DNA of 64,000 nt from Umbelopsis ramanniana AG (Eukaryota > Mucoromycota > Umbelopsidomycetes > Umbelopsidales > Umbelopsidaceae), in assembly GCF_025399195.1 (NCBI RefSeq), contig NW_026252148.1, positions 1 through 64,000 of the forward strand, given 5' to 3'. The notes beneath the pieces are model-generated. The model had not been told where the DNA came from and ran no database searches. It saw nothing but the letters and a program-made list of their open reading frames with translations. The position numbers and the translations under genes are program-made. Positions 1 to 12,776 of the stretch are shown piece after piece. The stretch's first letter is position 1. Every line of letters begins with the position of its first letter.

Positions 1-585
1 TTCGGTTACGGTTCCATGACTGCCCTTCCCATCATTGAGACCCAGGGTGGTGATGTCTCTGCTTACATTCCCACTAACGTCATTTCCATCACTGACGGTC
101 AGATCTTCTTGGAAGCTGAACTTTTCTTCAAGGGTATCCGTCCCGCCATTAACGTCGGTCTTTCCGTCTCCCGTGTCGGTTCCGCTGCCCAGACCAAGGC
201 CATGAAGCAGGTTGCCGGTTCCCTCAAGCTTTTCCTTGCCCAATACCGTGAAGTCGCTGCTTTCGCTCAATTCGGTTCCGATTTGGATGCCTCCACCCAG
301 TTCTTGTTGAACCGTGGTGCCCGTCTTACCGAACTTCTCAAGCAACCCCAATACACTCCTCTCTCTATTGAGACCCAAGTCCCCATTGTCTTTGCTGGTG
401 TCAACGGTTTCCTTGACAAGCTCCCCGTTAACAAGATCGTCGACTGGGAGAAGGATTTCATCCAATACGTCAAGTCTAACCACAGCGACGTCCTCGAGGA
501 GATCCGCTCCAAGGGTGTTCTTTCCAAGGAACTTGAGACCAAGCTCCGTGAAGTCTGCGATGCTCATGTCAAGTCTTTCATGTAA
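1..585 (+). CDS. ATP1: Mitochondrial F1 ATP synthase subunit alpha, 3' part
   Basis: This is the C-terminal portion of the alpha subunit of the mitochondrial F1Fo ATP synthase, which forms the catalytic hexamer with beta on the matrix face of the inner membrane. The frame is open from base 1, so the gene begins before the window and only about 194 codons are seen. The text [20 protein letters not shown] followed by VISITDGQI is the classic end of the nucleotide-binding domain, and [14 protein letters not shown] (the alpha 'S-R' signature) follows. The helical C-terminal domain runs to the TAA at 583-585. Codon use is strongly biased to C-ending and GGT/TCC codons, as expected for a highly expressed gene. 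No intron is seen in this part. The first ATG at 16 is internal, not the start. Confidence 0.97.
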   Translation, partial: FGYGSMTALPIIETQGGDVSAYIPTNVISITDGQIFLEAELFFKGIRPAINVGLSVSRVGSAAQTKAMKQVAGSLKLFLAQYREVAAFAQFGSDLDASTQFLLNRGARLTELLKQPQYTPLSIETQVPIVFAGVNGFLDKLPVNKIVDWEKDFIQYVKSNHSDVLEEIRSKGVLSKELETKLREVCDAHVKSFM

Positions 586-720
586 AAACAGATCAGCGGA
601 AATCCCTTTAGCCGCAAATTGAAGATTCCAATCAGCTTAGCACTCTAGAGTTTTTGTTGTAGTTTTTGCAGCAAAAAATAAAACAAAATACTGTTTTTTA
701 AATAACATTTGCCCTGATAT

Positions 721-760
721 TAAAAAAAAAATGAGAGAGAGAGATGGAGGGAGGATCGAG
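721..760. repeat. A-run followed by GA-rich low-complexity tract
   Basis: A run of A followed by alternating GA and then GGA-rich bases in the ATP1 3' flank. It is simple sequence with no sign of a mobile element. Confidence 0.6.
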
Positions 761-1225
761 TATGTTGGTAATGTATCGTCTCAGGTTTCCAGCTATCACG
801 ATTGGAAGTGACAGAGGAATACCACTGCAAAAAGTACATTTCGTTGTTAAGCTGAATGCGATATTTGCGAACAGTTGACAGAACTATGCAACAAGCAAGA
901 TCCTTGAAAAACGTCTGGGGTTACCTTTCAAGATACAACATGGACAAATTGTCCTTGTCTGAAATCACGATGGCAACTCACTATACGGTATACCCAAATA
1001 TGACAAAAGGTAAAAGTTTCCTTCTTCTTTTCCTATTGCGACTGCTATCAAACAAAAAGCCGGTACAAACTTTCAGGCGATGATATGCAGCAAATGTCTT
1101 GTCTTGTTATTAAAATGGTTTCTATGTCAATAAGAGCCTCTACATTTTTTTAATTTTGTCCCTCCGTCTTCATATCTTTCAAACAATGAAAGCCTATTTT
1201 ACAGGCGACAGGGACGCGGAAATTA

Positions 1226-1645
1226 TCATATTAGATCCTGTAGATCGTCTATTACTACTGAAATGTCAAAATTGATGTGCAATTCAACCGGACTCAGCTC
1301 GACATGTAAGGGCCAAGTAACCACTGTTACAGGAGGAAATCTGCAAGGAGTGTATATTTTGTACTGAACAGGCCCCTTCAAATTGGCGGGAAAGAAGGAG
1401 GCAACCAACAGGCGTTGATCTGGTTAGGAAAACGAGAGACCCAACAATCTTACAGTTTGAACAAGATGTGACGATTATCCCATGATGTCTGTGGGGAGAT
1501 GATGCGATGCAGTAGAGACAGTAAGACTTGGTTTATCCTTACCCTTTTTGGATCATAATCGTTTGCCATTCGATAAAACATGTATCATTTTCGTTGCACT
1601 TCGCTCAAGCGCATTGAGAGAGAATTCAGCAGCAAAAGATGTCAT
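1226..1645 (-). pseudogene. Possible small gene or gene remnant, unknown product
   Basis: On the minus strand a frame opens with ATG at 1645 (MTSFAAEFSLNALER...) and reaches an in-frame TGA at 1553-1555. After an AG acceptor at about 1420 a second coding-looking stretch (DQRLLVASFFPANLKG ... TWPLHVELSPVEL) runs to a TGA at 1226-1228. Joining at the GT donor near 1542 keeps the frame but leaves the TGA inside. A GC donor (G/GCAAAC) just before the TGA would remove it and give a smooth protein of about 90 residues. I do not recognise the family. It could be a small gene with a GC-AG intron, a decayed gene, or chance open frames. Confidence 0.3.
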
Positions 1646-2426
1646 GATCTCGATATCAGATTAGGAAAGAATGAAGCTAAGGGTCTATGCACAAGACACA
1701 ACAACAACAACAATCGTTGAAGCACCTAGTAATTGCGGCTACGAATCATCAGGAAAGATGTCTAGCTAACTGTTTACAACGGTACTAAACAGTAGAAAGG
1801 TCAATAAACGCTTTAATTTACACAGAAAAGGGATCAAGAGGAGCTCTATACACCAAGGTACCCAACAATAAGGCATCTCCGTACTTTGGTATCCCAACAC
1901 GCAGGGACAAATAGACCAGGGCTATACTGAACGGACTACCTGATATGGACTTCCTACTCTAATGATGGTTGCAATATGAGCAGCTTGCTTAACCTGTCGA
2001 GGAAGGAATGGCACTGTATTGAAAACTGTATGATTTCAGGATATGGCTGGCTGTTCGCACTGGCCTTTTTCAAGAAGATATTCGCAGTTAGAAAGAGAAG
2101 AAAGAAAAGCAAACATGCGTTTACAATGAATTTTTGGTTTTCCCCTACTTTGCATGATCCCTCTTTTTCTTCCTTTGGAATAAAGAATAGACATGGTGTT
2201 TGGGTAACGAGTCCTTACTAGCTGCATGCAAAATTCCGTAAACTGATATCCTTTCTATACTTTTATAAAGGACTCTCATAAATACTACATTTACCCTTCT
2301 CTTTGTCGTCGCTTCTCATTATATTGCGTTATCTACCTAATTACTTTTTTCGTTTTTTATATATATCTGTTATACAACAGTGCTCTCTACACCTTCAAAG
2401 AAGTTTGCACTATATCAATTAACATA

Positions 2427-3535
2427 ATGTTTGCTTGCTCACAGTGCCCAAAAGGTGAATGTACTGACCCGTCCTTCCATATGCAATCGCTTTATTGTGT
2501 ATATACTAATCCCTGATTATCATTTTCTCTTTAGTATTCGCTACTAGATCTAATCTGTAAGAATTTATTTAACTGCTATGATTTGATCCAAACGTTGATT
2601 TACTGTTCCTGACATGAAAACAAAAAAATTACTAATGGTAGTAAAAGACATCTGGAAAACCCCAACATACATAATATACCATACGTTCGTAGTAGAGATC
2701 AAAAAAGATGGAAGGGGCATGCAAAGAAAGTCGTCTCTAAACAGGAAACCACCGAACGGTTAGTGCTAACGAACTTTACAATATTAAAACCGATGTGCTA
2801 TCTCAACTCATCCATCAATTATATAGCATGAGAAAATGGCGAGCAGAAAACAGAGATAAAAACAAGAGAAACGACCTTCGATGTCGAGTATATCGCCTTG
2901 CCCGGCAACGATTTGGCGAAGGTGACTGTCTAGCAAAGCAAGCTTTCATACGCGACGAAATCGCCAAACGATTAGGCAGAAGAATGATCTTCTTGAATGA
3001 ACAAGCTCCACCAGAATCACCGGTTCCTTCATTGATGCCACGAAGATCCTCCTCGACATCAGAAAGCAGCTTTTCATCAGAAGATAGCTTTTCAGATGAT
3101 TATAAACATCCTTATGAGCCTCATAGTGCGTTTTCACCAACTGGCTGCTTACAAAAGCCAAGTATGGTGGCCCTTCCACCTATCAGCCATTGCCTAATGC
3201 AGCCTGACGATAAATTCTCTATGGGCTTATCGTTGCCTAAACCTACATTCTCAGCATGTCCGACTCCTCTTCTCTCGCCAAAATCAATTTCCAACGGACA
3301 GATACCGTCTTTCAACGACAAGGAGCGATCTACAAACTGGAAATTTGACTGCAATCCTATGCCGCCTTCACCACATCCATACTCCTCGCGACATTTCCGT
3401 GGCCCTGCCTCTGAAGTAGGCAGAAACCAAGACAAAAGCTCAATAAACAAAGTCGACGATAAATTCAATATACTGGAAGACTTTGTCAGCACTGTGCTAG
3501 ACTATGCCGGTGTGGGCGGCGACAAATCCTTGTAA
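2427..3535 (+). CDS. DUF3020-domain protein (nuclear, function unknown)
   Basis: The main exon encodes MRKWRAENRDKNKRNDLRCR followed by VYRLARQRFG, which matches the short basic DUF3020 motif of fungal, often HMG- or regulator-associated proteins. The rest is Ser/Pro-rich and probably disordered, ending at TAA 3533-3535. The in-frame ATG at 2828 sits immediately before the motif. The frame stays open upstream to 2741, so the true start is probably in an earlier exon. A candidate first exon is ATG 2427 (MFACSQCPK) with a donor at 2455 and an acceptor at 2744; that join keeps the frame and gives a roughly 290-base intron. The main exon is well supported and the 5' exon is inference. Its stop lies only about 70 bases from that of the converging FKBP gene. 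Confidence 0.65.
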
Positions 3536-3608
3536 AGTTATATAGATGAATCGTTTGTTCTAGGTTATTTGTTTTATTTTGTTTATGACTTCTCCTACAT
3601 ACCGATAT

Positions 3609-4522
3609 TTAGTCAATAGATACAAGCTCAATTTCGAAAATCAAATTAGCATTTGGAGGGATGACACCCTCCACACCTTTCTTTCCATATGCCCATGGAG
3701 CTTCAACAAAGATTTTACACTTCTCGCCTTTGCTCATTGTCAAGAGTGCTTCGTCCCATCCTCGAATCACTCTGTTAGTTCCAACTAGCGTAACAAAATT
3801 ACAATTAATACATCTCGTTTTTTACTTTTACCTGCAAAGTGGCAAGATGACTTACCTTTGAACTTTAATGGCTGAGCCTTCTTCTTGCCAATGTTGGTGT
3901 CGAACACTTTGCCGTCTTCCAAAGTGCCGGTGTACCACACAGCAACTAAAATCACCGCGCAATAGATATGTTAAGGTAGTGTCATTCAAGAGATCAAGTG
4001 AACAATAACATACCCATGTCACCCTTTCGGGGGAAGCTTGTCTTGTTTCCCTTCTTCATGATCTCGAGCTTCTTATACTGAACAACTTCAGCCTCTACAG
4101 GAGCAGCTTCCTTCGAGCTGGTCTTTTCAGATTCATCGGTTTTAGCGACCTTTGTCAAAGATGCCGCGTCAACAGCCTCGTCACCTCTGCATATGTAAAC
4201 TTGCTCAGTAAGATCAATGTGTGGTTTGTAGAAGAGCTGTTTCATACATACCTAAAGCTCTTGGTTTCAAATAGCTTCTCATAAGCATCGACAAGCTTTT
4301 CTCGCTTGCTGTTTTTCGCAACAATAGCCAACTTTCCATTCAGCTTATTGTCTAACAAAAACTGGGGTGGTGATGTCAGTTAGACATCTTCTCCGGAATG
4401 CTCAGGTGAAAGTAGTTTCTTACCTGACCGCTGGCATTTTCTTGAAGGAAACTGGCAATATCTTTCTTGCTGACGCTGTCAGATTCAAGTTGTTCGTGTG
4501 TCCATTCGCGTGTAGGCTCCAT
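3609..4522 (-). CDS. FKBP3: FKBP25-type peptidyl-prolyl cis-trans isomerase
   Basis: This is a prolyl isomerase with the FKBP25 architecture. The N-terminal helical BTHB-like domain (EQLESDSVSKKDIASFLQEN, then LNGKLAIVAKNSKREKLVDA) precedes an acidic Lys-rich linker. The C-terminal FKBP fold shows VWYTGTLEDGKVFDTN, GTNRVIRGWDEAL and VIPPNANLIFEIELVSID. FKBP25 is a nuclear, nucleic-acid-associated FK506-binding protein in animals; budding-yeast FKBPs lack this N-terminal domain. The start is the CAT at 4520-4522 (MEPTREWTHEQ). Five exons are joined by short introns, with donors such as GTAAG at 4425 and GTATG at 4251. The stop is at 3609-3611. Confidence 0.85.
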
Positions 4523-4703
4523 TGATATATGTGTTCGAGATGTCTAACAGCTGGACTTTTTTTTTTGGGAACACCAGTCCCTAAAAATTTCTTTATGTTC
4601 AAGCTGCTTGAAAGCTCATACTACCGCGTCGTCATTATGCAAATGCAGCAAGTACACAAAGTTTTGGTAAAATATTGTATTTTATTTTCTATGGTGCGCA
4701 ATA

Positions 4704-6816
4704 CTAATTATGATCAGTACTTCTTTTAACGTCGCTTGTGGATTGTTCGAGACCCATAGCGTACTTCATGATTTCGGCCTGCACAGAAGGTTTGCGAATA
4801 TGAGATTTTGTACAAGTACATATTAGCCAATACCTACAAAAACGTTGTATATTTACCTTAACTGGTTCGAATGCATTAACAGCATTGAATCCAAACGACC
4901 TTGCCCACACTATTGGAGCAAGCTCCGTGCCGAACAAACGATGTATCTTGTCACAAGCACTCAGCATAGCAACATTGCGACCGTACCTGTTGGAAGCGTA
5001 GTGACTCAAGAGATGTATATGACCTGCAAAGTTCGCATGAGCTACAATATTCAACTGCAATATCAATGACAAAGTAGATAGGCATACCTATGTCTTCCCC
5101 ATTTCTCACACCCATTTTCAACACTTCAGAGAGCTTTTGAACATCTAATAAGCCTTGGTTAAGGCCCTGCCCAGCAAGTGGATGTATGGTATGTGCTGCA
5201 TCACTACAAGCGAGTAAAGGGAGCGATTAATCTATGGAAGCAAAGTCATCTTTCAAAATGTGTGGAAATCTTACCCAACAAGTGCGACTCTATCTGCGAT
5301 ATACCTTTCAGCATTTCTCAGTCGCAAAGGGAAACCTGCACGGCTGTTTTTTTGTACTCCCACAACGTTAGGAGGCACTGAAAATTCAATTTCCCTCATT
5401 TCAGAATCCGTCTTGGACTTCAGTTTGACGCTCTCCCTCCATGTTAATTCCTCCTTAATAAGACTTCCAAAAGACTCGGGATTTTCCACCAACTCTTGGT
5501 ACAGAAATTTCAGGTCAGCTGTCGATAGACGGAGTGCTGCATTTACAAGATGGCAAAAGCTGTCTTCCGGTAAGGCTTTGATGGCCGCAGCCAAATGTGG
5601 TTTGGTTGACCATACCATTGACGATACACCATTTTTAAGCTTTGTCAACATCACAAGATAGCATTAGAGTTTACCCGTATATTGTCACATAATGTCCAGG
5701 TACTCACAGGAAGGATGGCAATAGGGCCGGTAGGGAGAAATCTCTGCCATGCAGTATCATTGCTTCTGAGCGGATCCATATCAAGGGTGGCCACAACTGC
5801 ATGTGTATCGTAGTCCCATCCGAGAGAATTGATGTTCGCGAAATTTCGTACAGGGGAATTGGCACCATCTGCACCAACCTAATTCAAGTAATAAGTTATT
5901 AATCCGCGTTTGACAGCTTCATATATCCATATATGTGCCCCTACCAACAATCTGGTTTTCAGCTTTTGGCCATTACTAAGTTCAACGGTGGGCCAATCCG
6001 ATAAATCGAATCCGGTTGCGCTGTCATCCGTGTTCTTTTCATATGATATATTGGAGACCTTAATTTTCTCGATTATTTCCATCTTTGCGCCTTTTGAGTT
6101 GTGCTCAGCGACACTGGCAAGAATGCCATTTTGCAAGTGCACGTTCTCTATCATCCATGCAATGGGTATATCTGCAGACCCTTGCCCTAACATGGACGTG
6201 TTGAATTCGACCCTTGCTCCGGATATAGCGTCCCAAACTTGCATATCATCATATGGTTTAATACGATCCTGGTGTAAGTGCCGCCAAACGTCGATATCTA
6301 CGGACCTGATTAGCTTACATGACTAATGACCTTCAATATCTTAAGGACCCTAACCTTTAAGCAGACTAACAGATGAAGGTGTCAACGACACAACTCTATT
6401 TGAATATACATTTTCTGAAGGCGTCCAGTTTTTGACAGGCGCCAAGTCAAAAGCCTCAATCAATGCGATTTTTTTGGAGTGAAATTCGGGTTTACTAGCT
6501 GAACAGTTGGGATAAGTATAGACTTGCAAAAGAGTTAATACAAATAATAGCATTACAAACCCAAAGAGCATGCTAGGGCTGTTCCAGCAACCCCACCACC
6601 TACTATAACTACATCGTATATGTGGCTAGTAGATTGACCCTGGCTGAACGCGGAACTGTGTTTGCCTGCAGAAACAGGTTGAGCTTGTGGTGTCCGAGCG
6701 CTGGTATGTAATGCGCAATTTGGTACGGAAGATCCATAGACAGGGGTACGAATCCGGGGCAGCAGTAATTTTGCAGAATGGAGGCGTGCAATTGCCTTCA
6801 ATTGTCGTGTTGCCAT
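4704..6816 (-). CDS. COQ6: Ubiquinone biosynthesis monooxygenase COQ6
   Basis: A flavin-dependent monooxygenase that hydroxylates the ring of the coenzyme Q precursor on the matrix side of the mitochondrial inner membrane. The start ATG at 6816 opens a basic, Ser/Arg-rich presequence (MATRQLKAIARLHSAK...). The FAD-binding Rossmann motif VVIVGGGVAGTALACSL follows near residues 69-85. Later exons carry NRVVSLTPSSVSLL, the UbiH/COQ6 middle domain, the FAD-binding region before RYGRNVAMLSACDKIHRLFG, and the typical end FNAVNAFEPVK/AEIMKYAMG. The gene is split into many exons. The stop TAG is at 4704-4706. It diverges from the polymerase kappa gene across only 115 bases. Confidence 0.9.
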
Positions 6817-6931
6817 TATTGTTGACTCGAGGAAAGTGCTCCAAAATCCAAAATCCAAAAAATCACGTCAAGAACAGCGGTCACTCAATAAGACCGTCGC
6901 AATCCTTGACCATTTTCTGTAACTTTTCGGC
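6817..6931. promoter_or_regulatory. Short divergent promoter, COQ6 / POLK
   Basis: Only 115 bases separate the two divergent start codons, so both promoters and 5' UTRs must overlap. I see no clear TATA box. A shared or bidirectional promoter is inferred from spacing alone. Confidence 0.5.
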
Positions 6932-9440
6932 ATGGACCACAATGACGAGGACGATGCACTCCTGTCGTCTCAAATCGTTGAAGAAGAAGATCTTTTTTTT
7001 GACGATGGCCCCTCCGAGCAGCCGCCTTCAGATGCACCAACAGAAAATGTCGACCTTGACAAGATAACTGCGCAACATTCCGATACTGACGAAACTCTGC
7101 GTGTTCGCTTAGCCGGCCCGTCTACGAGCAAGGTACATTGTTATAGCCTTCAAAGGCTACCCACCTTTTATTGAATTTTAAGTGACCACTCTGTTACCAT
7201 CTAGGCTGGATTAGATTCTGTCGATAAAGCTAAAGTGAACGAAATTATATACGAAGTTTCCAAAGTACGATTGACTGCTACTGTACTGATACACTGTATT
7301 TGAGTATTTTGACCTGATATCGTTATAGGGGTCATCTTTTTTTGAAAATGAGCGTAAAAAGGACAAAGCAGTGACAGATCGAATTAATGCGTTATTGGCC
7401 AAGTACGAGAGGATCAAGAACGATGTCTTGTCCGAAGAATTGATCACAGTTGATAACATGGTATGTTTGTTCCTTGGCCATCGGAAACTTGGAAATGAAG
7501 TACTTATCCAGCTATAGATTGAGGAATTGGAAAATGAAAGAGATCTGAGCCAGTGTATTGTCCATATAGATATGGATGCCTTCTATGCGTCCGTTGAAGA
7601 ACTTGATCAGCCGCATTTGAAGACTGTTCCTATGGTAAGCTTTACTTTTCAGGTACATAGATCTTTACTCTTCATGTACTTAAAGTTTCCTTGCACAACT
7701 CAAAGGCTGTGGGTGGTATTGGAATGCTTTGCACAAGCAATTATGAAGCTCGAAAGTTTGGAGTTCGAAGTGCTATGCCGGGATACATTGCTCTCAAGCT
7801 CTGTCCACAGTTGAAGATTGTTCCGCTGAACTTCACAAAATATCGCGAAGCATCCGCAAAGGTTCGGTCAGTATTCGAACAGTACGACCCTCATTACTGC
7901 CCTATGAGCTTGGATGAAGTAACTATTTGATCATTACCTCTACAATTGATAATGGACATTGACTAACATCTTTTTGCCAATTGCTTCTCCTTTAGGCTTA
8001 CTTGAACATTACAGAACATTTGAAGACCACTAATCAATCTCCACCAGAGGTTGTAGTTGAGATTCGAGACAAAATCTTCAAAGAGACAAAACTTACAGCT
8101 AGCGCTGGTAGGTGACTAATGACAGCTTTGTTTTCAAATGAACAGTGTATGCTAATTATTTTTTAGGAATCGCGGCCAACAAGATGCTCGCTAAAATGTG
8201 CACTGATGTTAATAAACCAAATGGTCAATTCTATTTGAAGAGCGACTTAACCGACATTCGAGAATTTATAAACCCATTATCTATCAGAAAGGTATAAATG
8301 GTGTACCAGATTGAACATTTTTTTGACGTACATTGACACATATCCATTTGAAAGATTCCTGGAGTAGGTCGAGTCACTGAACGAGTGCTGAATGCTCTGA
8401 ACGTAAATACATGCAAAGACATATACCCACAACGGGCCATGTTGTTTAAACTACTGAGCGACATAAGTTTCAAGTTTTTACTTCAAGCACACCTGGGAAT
8501 AGGCTCTACCTCCGTCGATTCTGAATACGTACGAAAGAGTATTAGTGTGGAGAGGTATAGTGTTTTTGTTGTAGATGATGGCTATGCAAATATTCTGGCT
8601 CTAATTTCTTTTCATAAGAACATTTCGCAGTCTGAGCAGTCGGACAGATCTTTACTTCAAGCTCAAAGATATTGCTCAAAAGCTAGCAAAAGATCTGGAA
8701 AGCAAAAATCTCTGCGGTAAAACGCTAGGATTGAAGATTAAGCTTACCTCATTCGAAGTCCGTACAAGGGCGAAGACGCTTCCAGGAAACATTTACAAGC
8801 AGGAAGACCTTGAAAAATATGCTGGTCAGGTATGTTACTGTCACACACGTCTGCACAACCGATTGATTCGTACACACAACTCATTAATGCCTTTAGCTCT
8901 TGGAAAAGGAGCTTCCTGTAAGCCTCAGACTAATGGGCATCCGTCTATCATCGTTATGCTCCAGGGACGAATTAGATCAGAAAGGAGTAAAACGTGTAGG
9001 TATCTGCACTATCTCTACTTATTGAAGCCTATAGTAACATCTCGTCTGGCCAATAGTTTTTCCATCCCGTTAATGAATCAGCTTCGGATTTTGGTCAGGA
9101 CACACATACATCGAAGCGCTCACGGAATGACGAAGTACCACTATTTTCCACCAAAATGGAAACCCCGTCAACGCTTGAAACCGACAGAAGCTCAGAGCAA
9201 GTTCTCTGCCCTATATGCAATACCCAGTTTGAAAACCTGGACAATCGAATGATTAACGAACACATTGATAGTTGCTTAAACATGTCGTTAGTTCGCAACG
9301 AGATGAAAGTCTCAGGCATAGCACCAAACGACAATGGCTCTGCATCCCATGAATCGCCTTCAATACAGTCACGGAAGGACAATCAAGCGGCGTCGTCAAA
9401 ATCACTTCGTGACTACTTTGGTTCTAGCAATCACACATAA
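6932..9440 (+). CDS. POLK: DNA polymerase kappa (Y-family translesion polymerase)
   Basis: A DinB-type lesion-bypass polymerase. From ATG 6932 comes an acidic N-terminus, then an N-clasp-like helix region (RINALLAKYERIKNDVLSEE). The palm motif with catalytic Asp (VHIDMDAFYASVE) follows, then GGIGMLCTSNYEARKFGVRS in the fingers and the second catalytic motif PMSLDE. The thumb helix-hairpin-helix region is IPGVGRVTERVL, and the little finger is LGLKIKLTSFEVRTRAKTLP. The C-terminus has one C2HC UBZ4 zinc finger (CPICNTQF...HIDSCL) and ends with SKSLRDYFG, which resembles a PCNA-interacting PIP box. About ten exons are separated by short introns. The stop is TAA 9438-9440. Animal polymerase kappa has two UBZ fingers; only one is visible here. 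Confidence 0.92.
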
Positions 9441-9865
9441 ATCTGTAAATACACACCACCACAATAAGACAATGTTAACGATAATGCTCATGGTTATCTT
9501 ACTAAATAAAAAACTTAATTGATATGACATCTTTTTGTTTCGTATATCCGAAGATTTAGATGGAACAGAAGAGATCTAACGTAATGGGGTGCGGTACAGG
9601 CAAGAAACGATGGGTAGAAATAATAAAATAAGTAAAAGTAGCAAGCGACTGTGCTCTTGGAGAGATGGAGGTGGGCCGGCTACCCGTCTGGTCCGACTCT
9701 TCAAGATCTTTTGGTCTGTAAACGTATGGAGAGTTGCAAGTAAATTTTTTTTAGGGTTTTTAGTCATGTCGGTCATTTTTAAAAAGAGGCTTGTGTTGTC
9801 ATAACACGAATTGTTGGGTTCGTAAAAGACTGAATACGGCAGACCGGATGGTGTACGAAGCCATT
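9441..9865. other. Intergenic gap between converging POLK and RAC genes
   Basis: Holds the two 3' UTRs. No further gene or RNA is recognised. Confidence 0.5.
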
Positions 9866-11005
<1,140 letters not shown>

Positions 11006-11663
11006 TGATGGAATTGAAACGAGTACGTCTTTTCCAGCTCCAAAGCAACTTTGTCCCCCTCCGACACCCAAGTCACAAATTTTGAATGCACGTGCCAAAT
11101 TTGGGTAATGCTGAAATATTGGCCGAAGGTGTCTGTCCGAAAGAATGAACGTCCCAAAATAATTGACCTCGAACAACCGGCTTACCCAATTGGAGTATCT
11201 TGTCCGAACAAATAGCGAAATAGAGTGAGACATTCCCAAAAATATAGACTTCTGTACTGACGCAAGGTACTGCGCTTCCAGACATTCTCGTCAATTGGAC
11301 CTTAGAAGCGAGATAGACTGGCGTGCTGCTAGTATCGACAAGCTCACTTTTGAGGAAACATCTTCGCGAGAACTTTAACTTTTCCACTCATATGCATGTT
11401 ATCAACTGCGAAGCAGTTTTAACAAACATTCACACCTTGTAGCCCAAAGAAGCAGTAACTCTGCGAAATTCAATCACACAACATGCCAAATTTCCGCACA
11501 ACCGACTGCGTACATGTAATACTGAGTAGAACCCCTTTACTTTTATGGGTCCAAACTATTGGGAATAAGAAACTGAATGAATATTACAAAACGATTGGGA
11601 AAAGGATAGATATTCTCTGGTAATAGACTGTTCGTAATAGAAGAGTGAATACGAATCAACGCG
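11006..11663. other. Intergenic gap between RAB32-like and RAC genes
   Basis: About 660 bases holding the RAB32-like 3' UTR and the RAC promoter and 5' UTR. The RAC frame is open upstream of its ATG for roughly 80 codons, but the start of other Rac proteins fits ATG 11005 exactly. No other gene is supported. Confidence 0.45.
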
Positions 11664-12599
11664 TCAACAGCAGCCACCGTCATTTCGGTTTTTGTCGCGA
11701 GAGTCGACGCGTAATTGTTGATTATTATTTTCAAAGTTTTCCGCATCATGTCTATCTAGATGTTCCCTTTCAATGCCTAGAATTGTGGTAACTAGATGCC
11801 GAGCCGCTTCGTCGATATTAGTATTGTCCTTAGCAGATGTTTCAAACCTAATATTTTTGTCAGTAAAGATTTGACGGCATAGCCTACTCTTCCAAAATTC
11901 AATTACCATTTTATAAATCCATTCTCTTTGCAAAAGGTATCCATTTCTGTTGGATTTGCATGCTGGCCGTGACCTTCGCCTATCAGGTCACTCTATAATG
12001 TGAGGACATGTATGTGATTAGCTGATATATAAAATGAATTTACACACAGGTATACCACTCACCTTGTTTGCCAAGAGCACAACCGGGATGTTACCACCAC
12101 CCCACGCCTCCGGTAGCGATATCTTGGAATCCAAGTCCGCCTTCCACTTCCGCACTCCTTCGAATGTTTGCGGTCTAGTAACGTCGTAAACAACAAAAGC
12201 TCCTAATGCCTCCTTGTAGTAGACTCTAGTCATGTTTCCAAATCGTTCTTGGCCAGCAATATCCCAAAGCTGCAAACGCACGACAATTTCTGGTGACCAC
12301 TGTATGACTTTTAAGGCAAAGTCAACTCCTATCTATCAAAGTTGAAGATAGCATATAAAATCAGAAAATGTGATCTTTTTTCGCTGATATAAGCATAATT
12401 CATACTGCCTACCGTTGATTTGTAGTGCATTGAGAAAATGTTGTGTACGTAACGCTTGATTATACTAGTCTTGCCAGTTCCCAGATCTCCCACTACCAAG
12501 AATTTATACAAGTACTCCCGAACATTAGACTACAAATGAAGTCAGAATACATTCGATAAGTTCCATATAGTCTTGAGAGAGCAAATTAGAACATACCAT
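11664..12599 (-). CDS. RAB32: Rab32/Rab38-family GTPase
   Basis: A Rab GTPase of the Rab32/38 branch, which in animals and amoebae works on lysosome-related organelles and mitochondria-associated membranes. The diagnostic switch II text WDIAGQERFGNMTRVYYKEA is present (IAGQE instead of the usual TAGQE). YKFLVVGDLGTGKTSIIKRY carries the P-loop; LLANK and FETSAKDNTNIDEAARHL complete the G domain. The C-terminus ends NDGGCC, a double-cysteine prenylation site. The most likely ATG (12597-12599) is followed at once by a GTATG donor; an acceptor before SNVREYLYKFL then gives a first coding exon of just the start codon. Budding yeast lacks this branch. The stop TGA is at 11664-11666. Confidence 0.88.
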
Positions 12600-12776
12600 G
12601 GTAATTATGTTAGAATGGAAGAAGACGTAGGCAGATTCAAAGATCAAAGGCCAACGTATTTTCCCCGTTAAACACACCAAAAGAAATCAAATATTTGTCT
12701 GGGTTTGAATAGTGCTCATTAAGCTTTGCATTCAATGAAACCTGTGGGTCACTGGGAAACGAGCACGCGCTTGCAA

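Larger units (their letters stand above)
586..2426. other. Intergenic stretch between ATP1 and the DUF3020 gene
   Basis: About 1.8 kb with no confidently recognised gene. It begins with the ATP1 3' UTR, then an A-run and a GA-rich simple tract near 721-760. One coding-looking minus-strand segment lies at 1226-1645 and is listed separately. Short frames at 856-1083 and 1976-2221 have no family features and look like chance. Confidence 0.5.

Noticed and set aside
1976-2221. 81-codon plus-strand frame in the first gap
   Set aside because: No domain, odd composition with a Lys/Arg run, and no supporting promoter or splice signals.
11024-11387. Minus-strand frames upstream of the Rac start, one reading KICDLGVGGGQSCFGAGK, loosely like a GTPase P-loop
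   Set aside because: The resemblance is weak, lacks GKS/GKT, and the genuine P-loop is supplied by the properly spliced Rac exons. Treated as 5' leader sequence.
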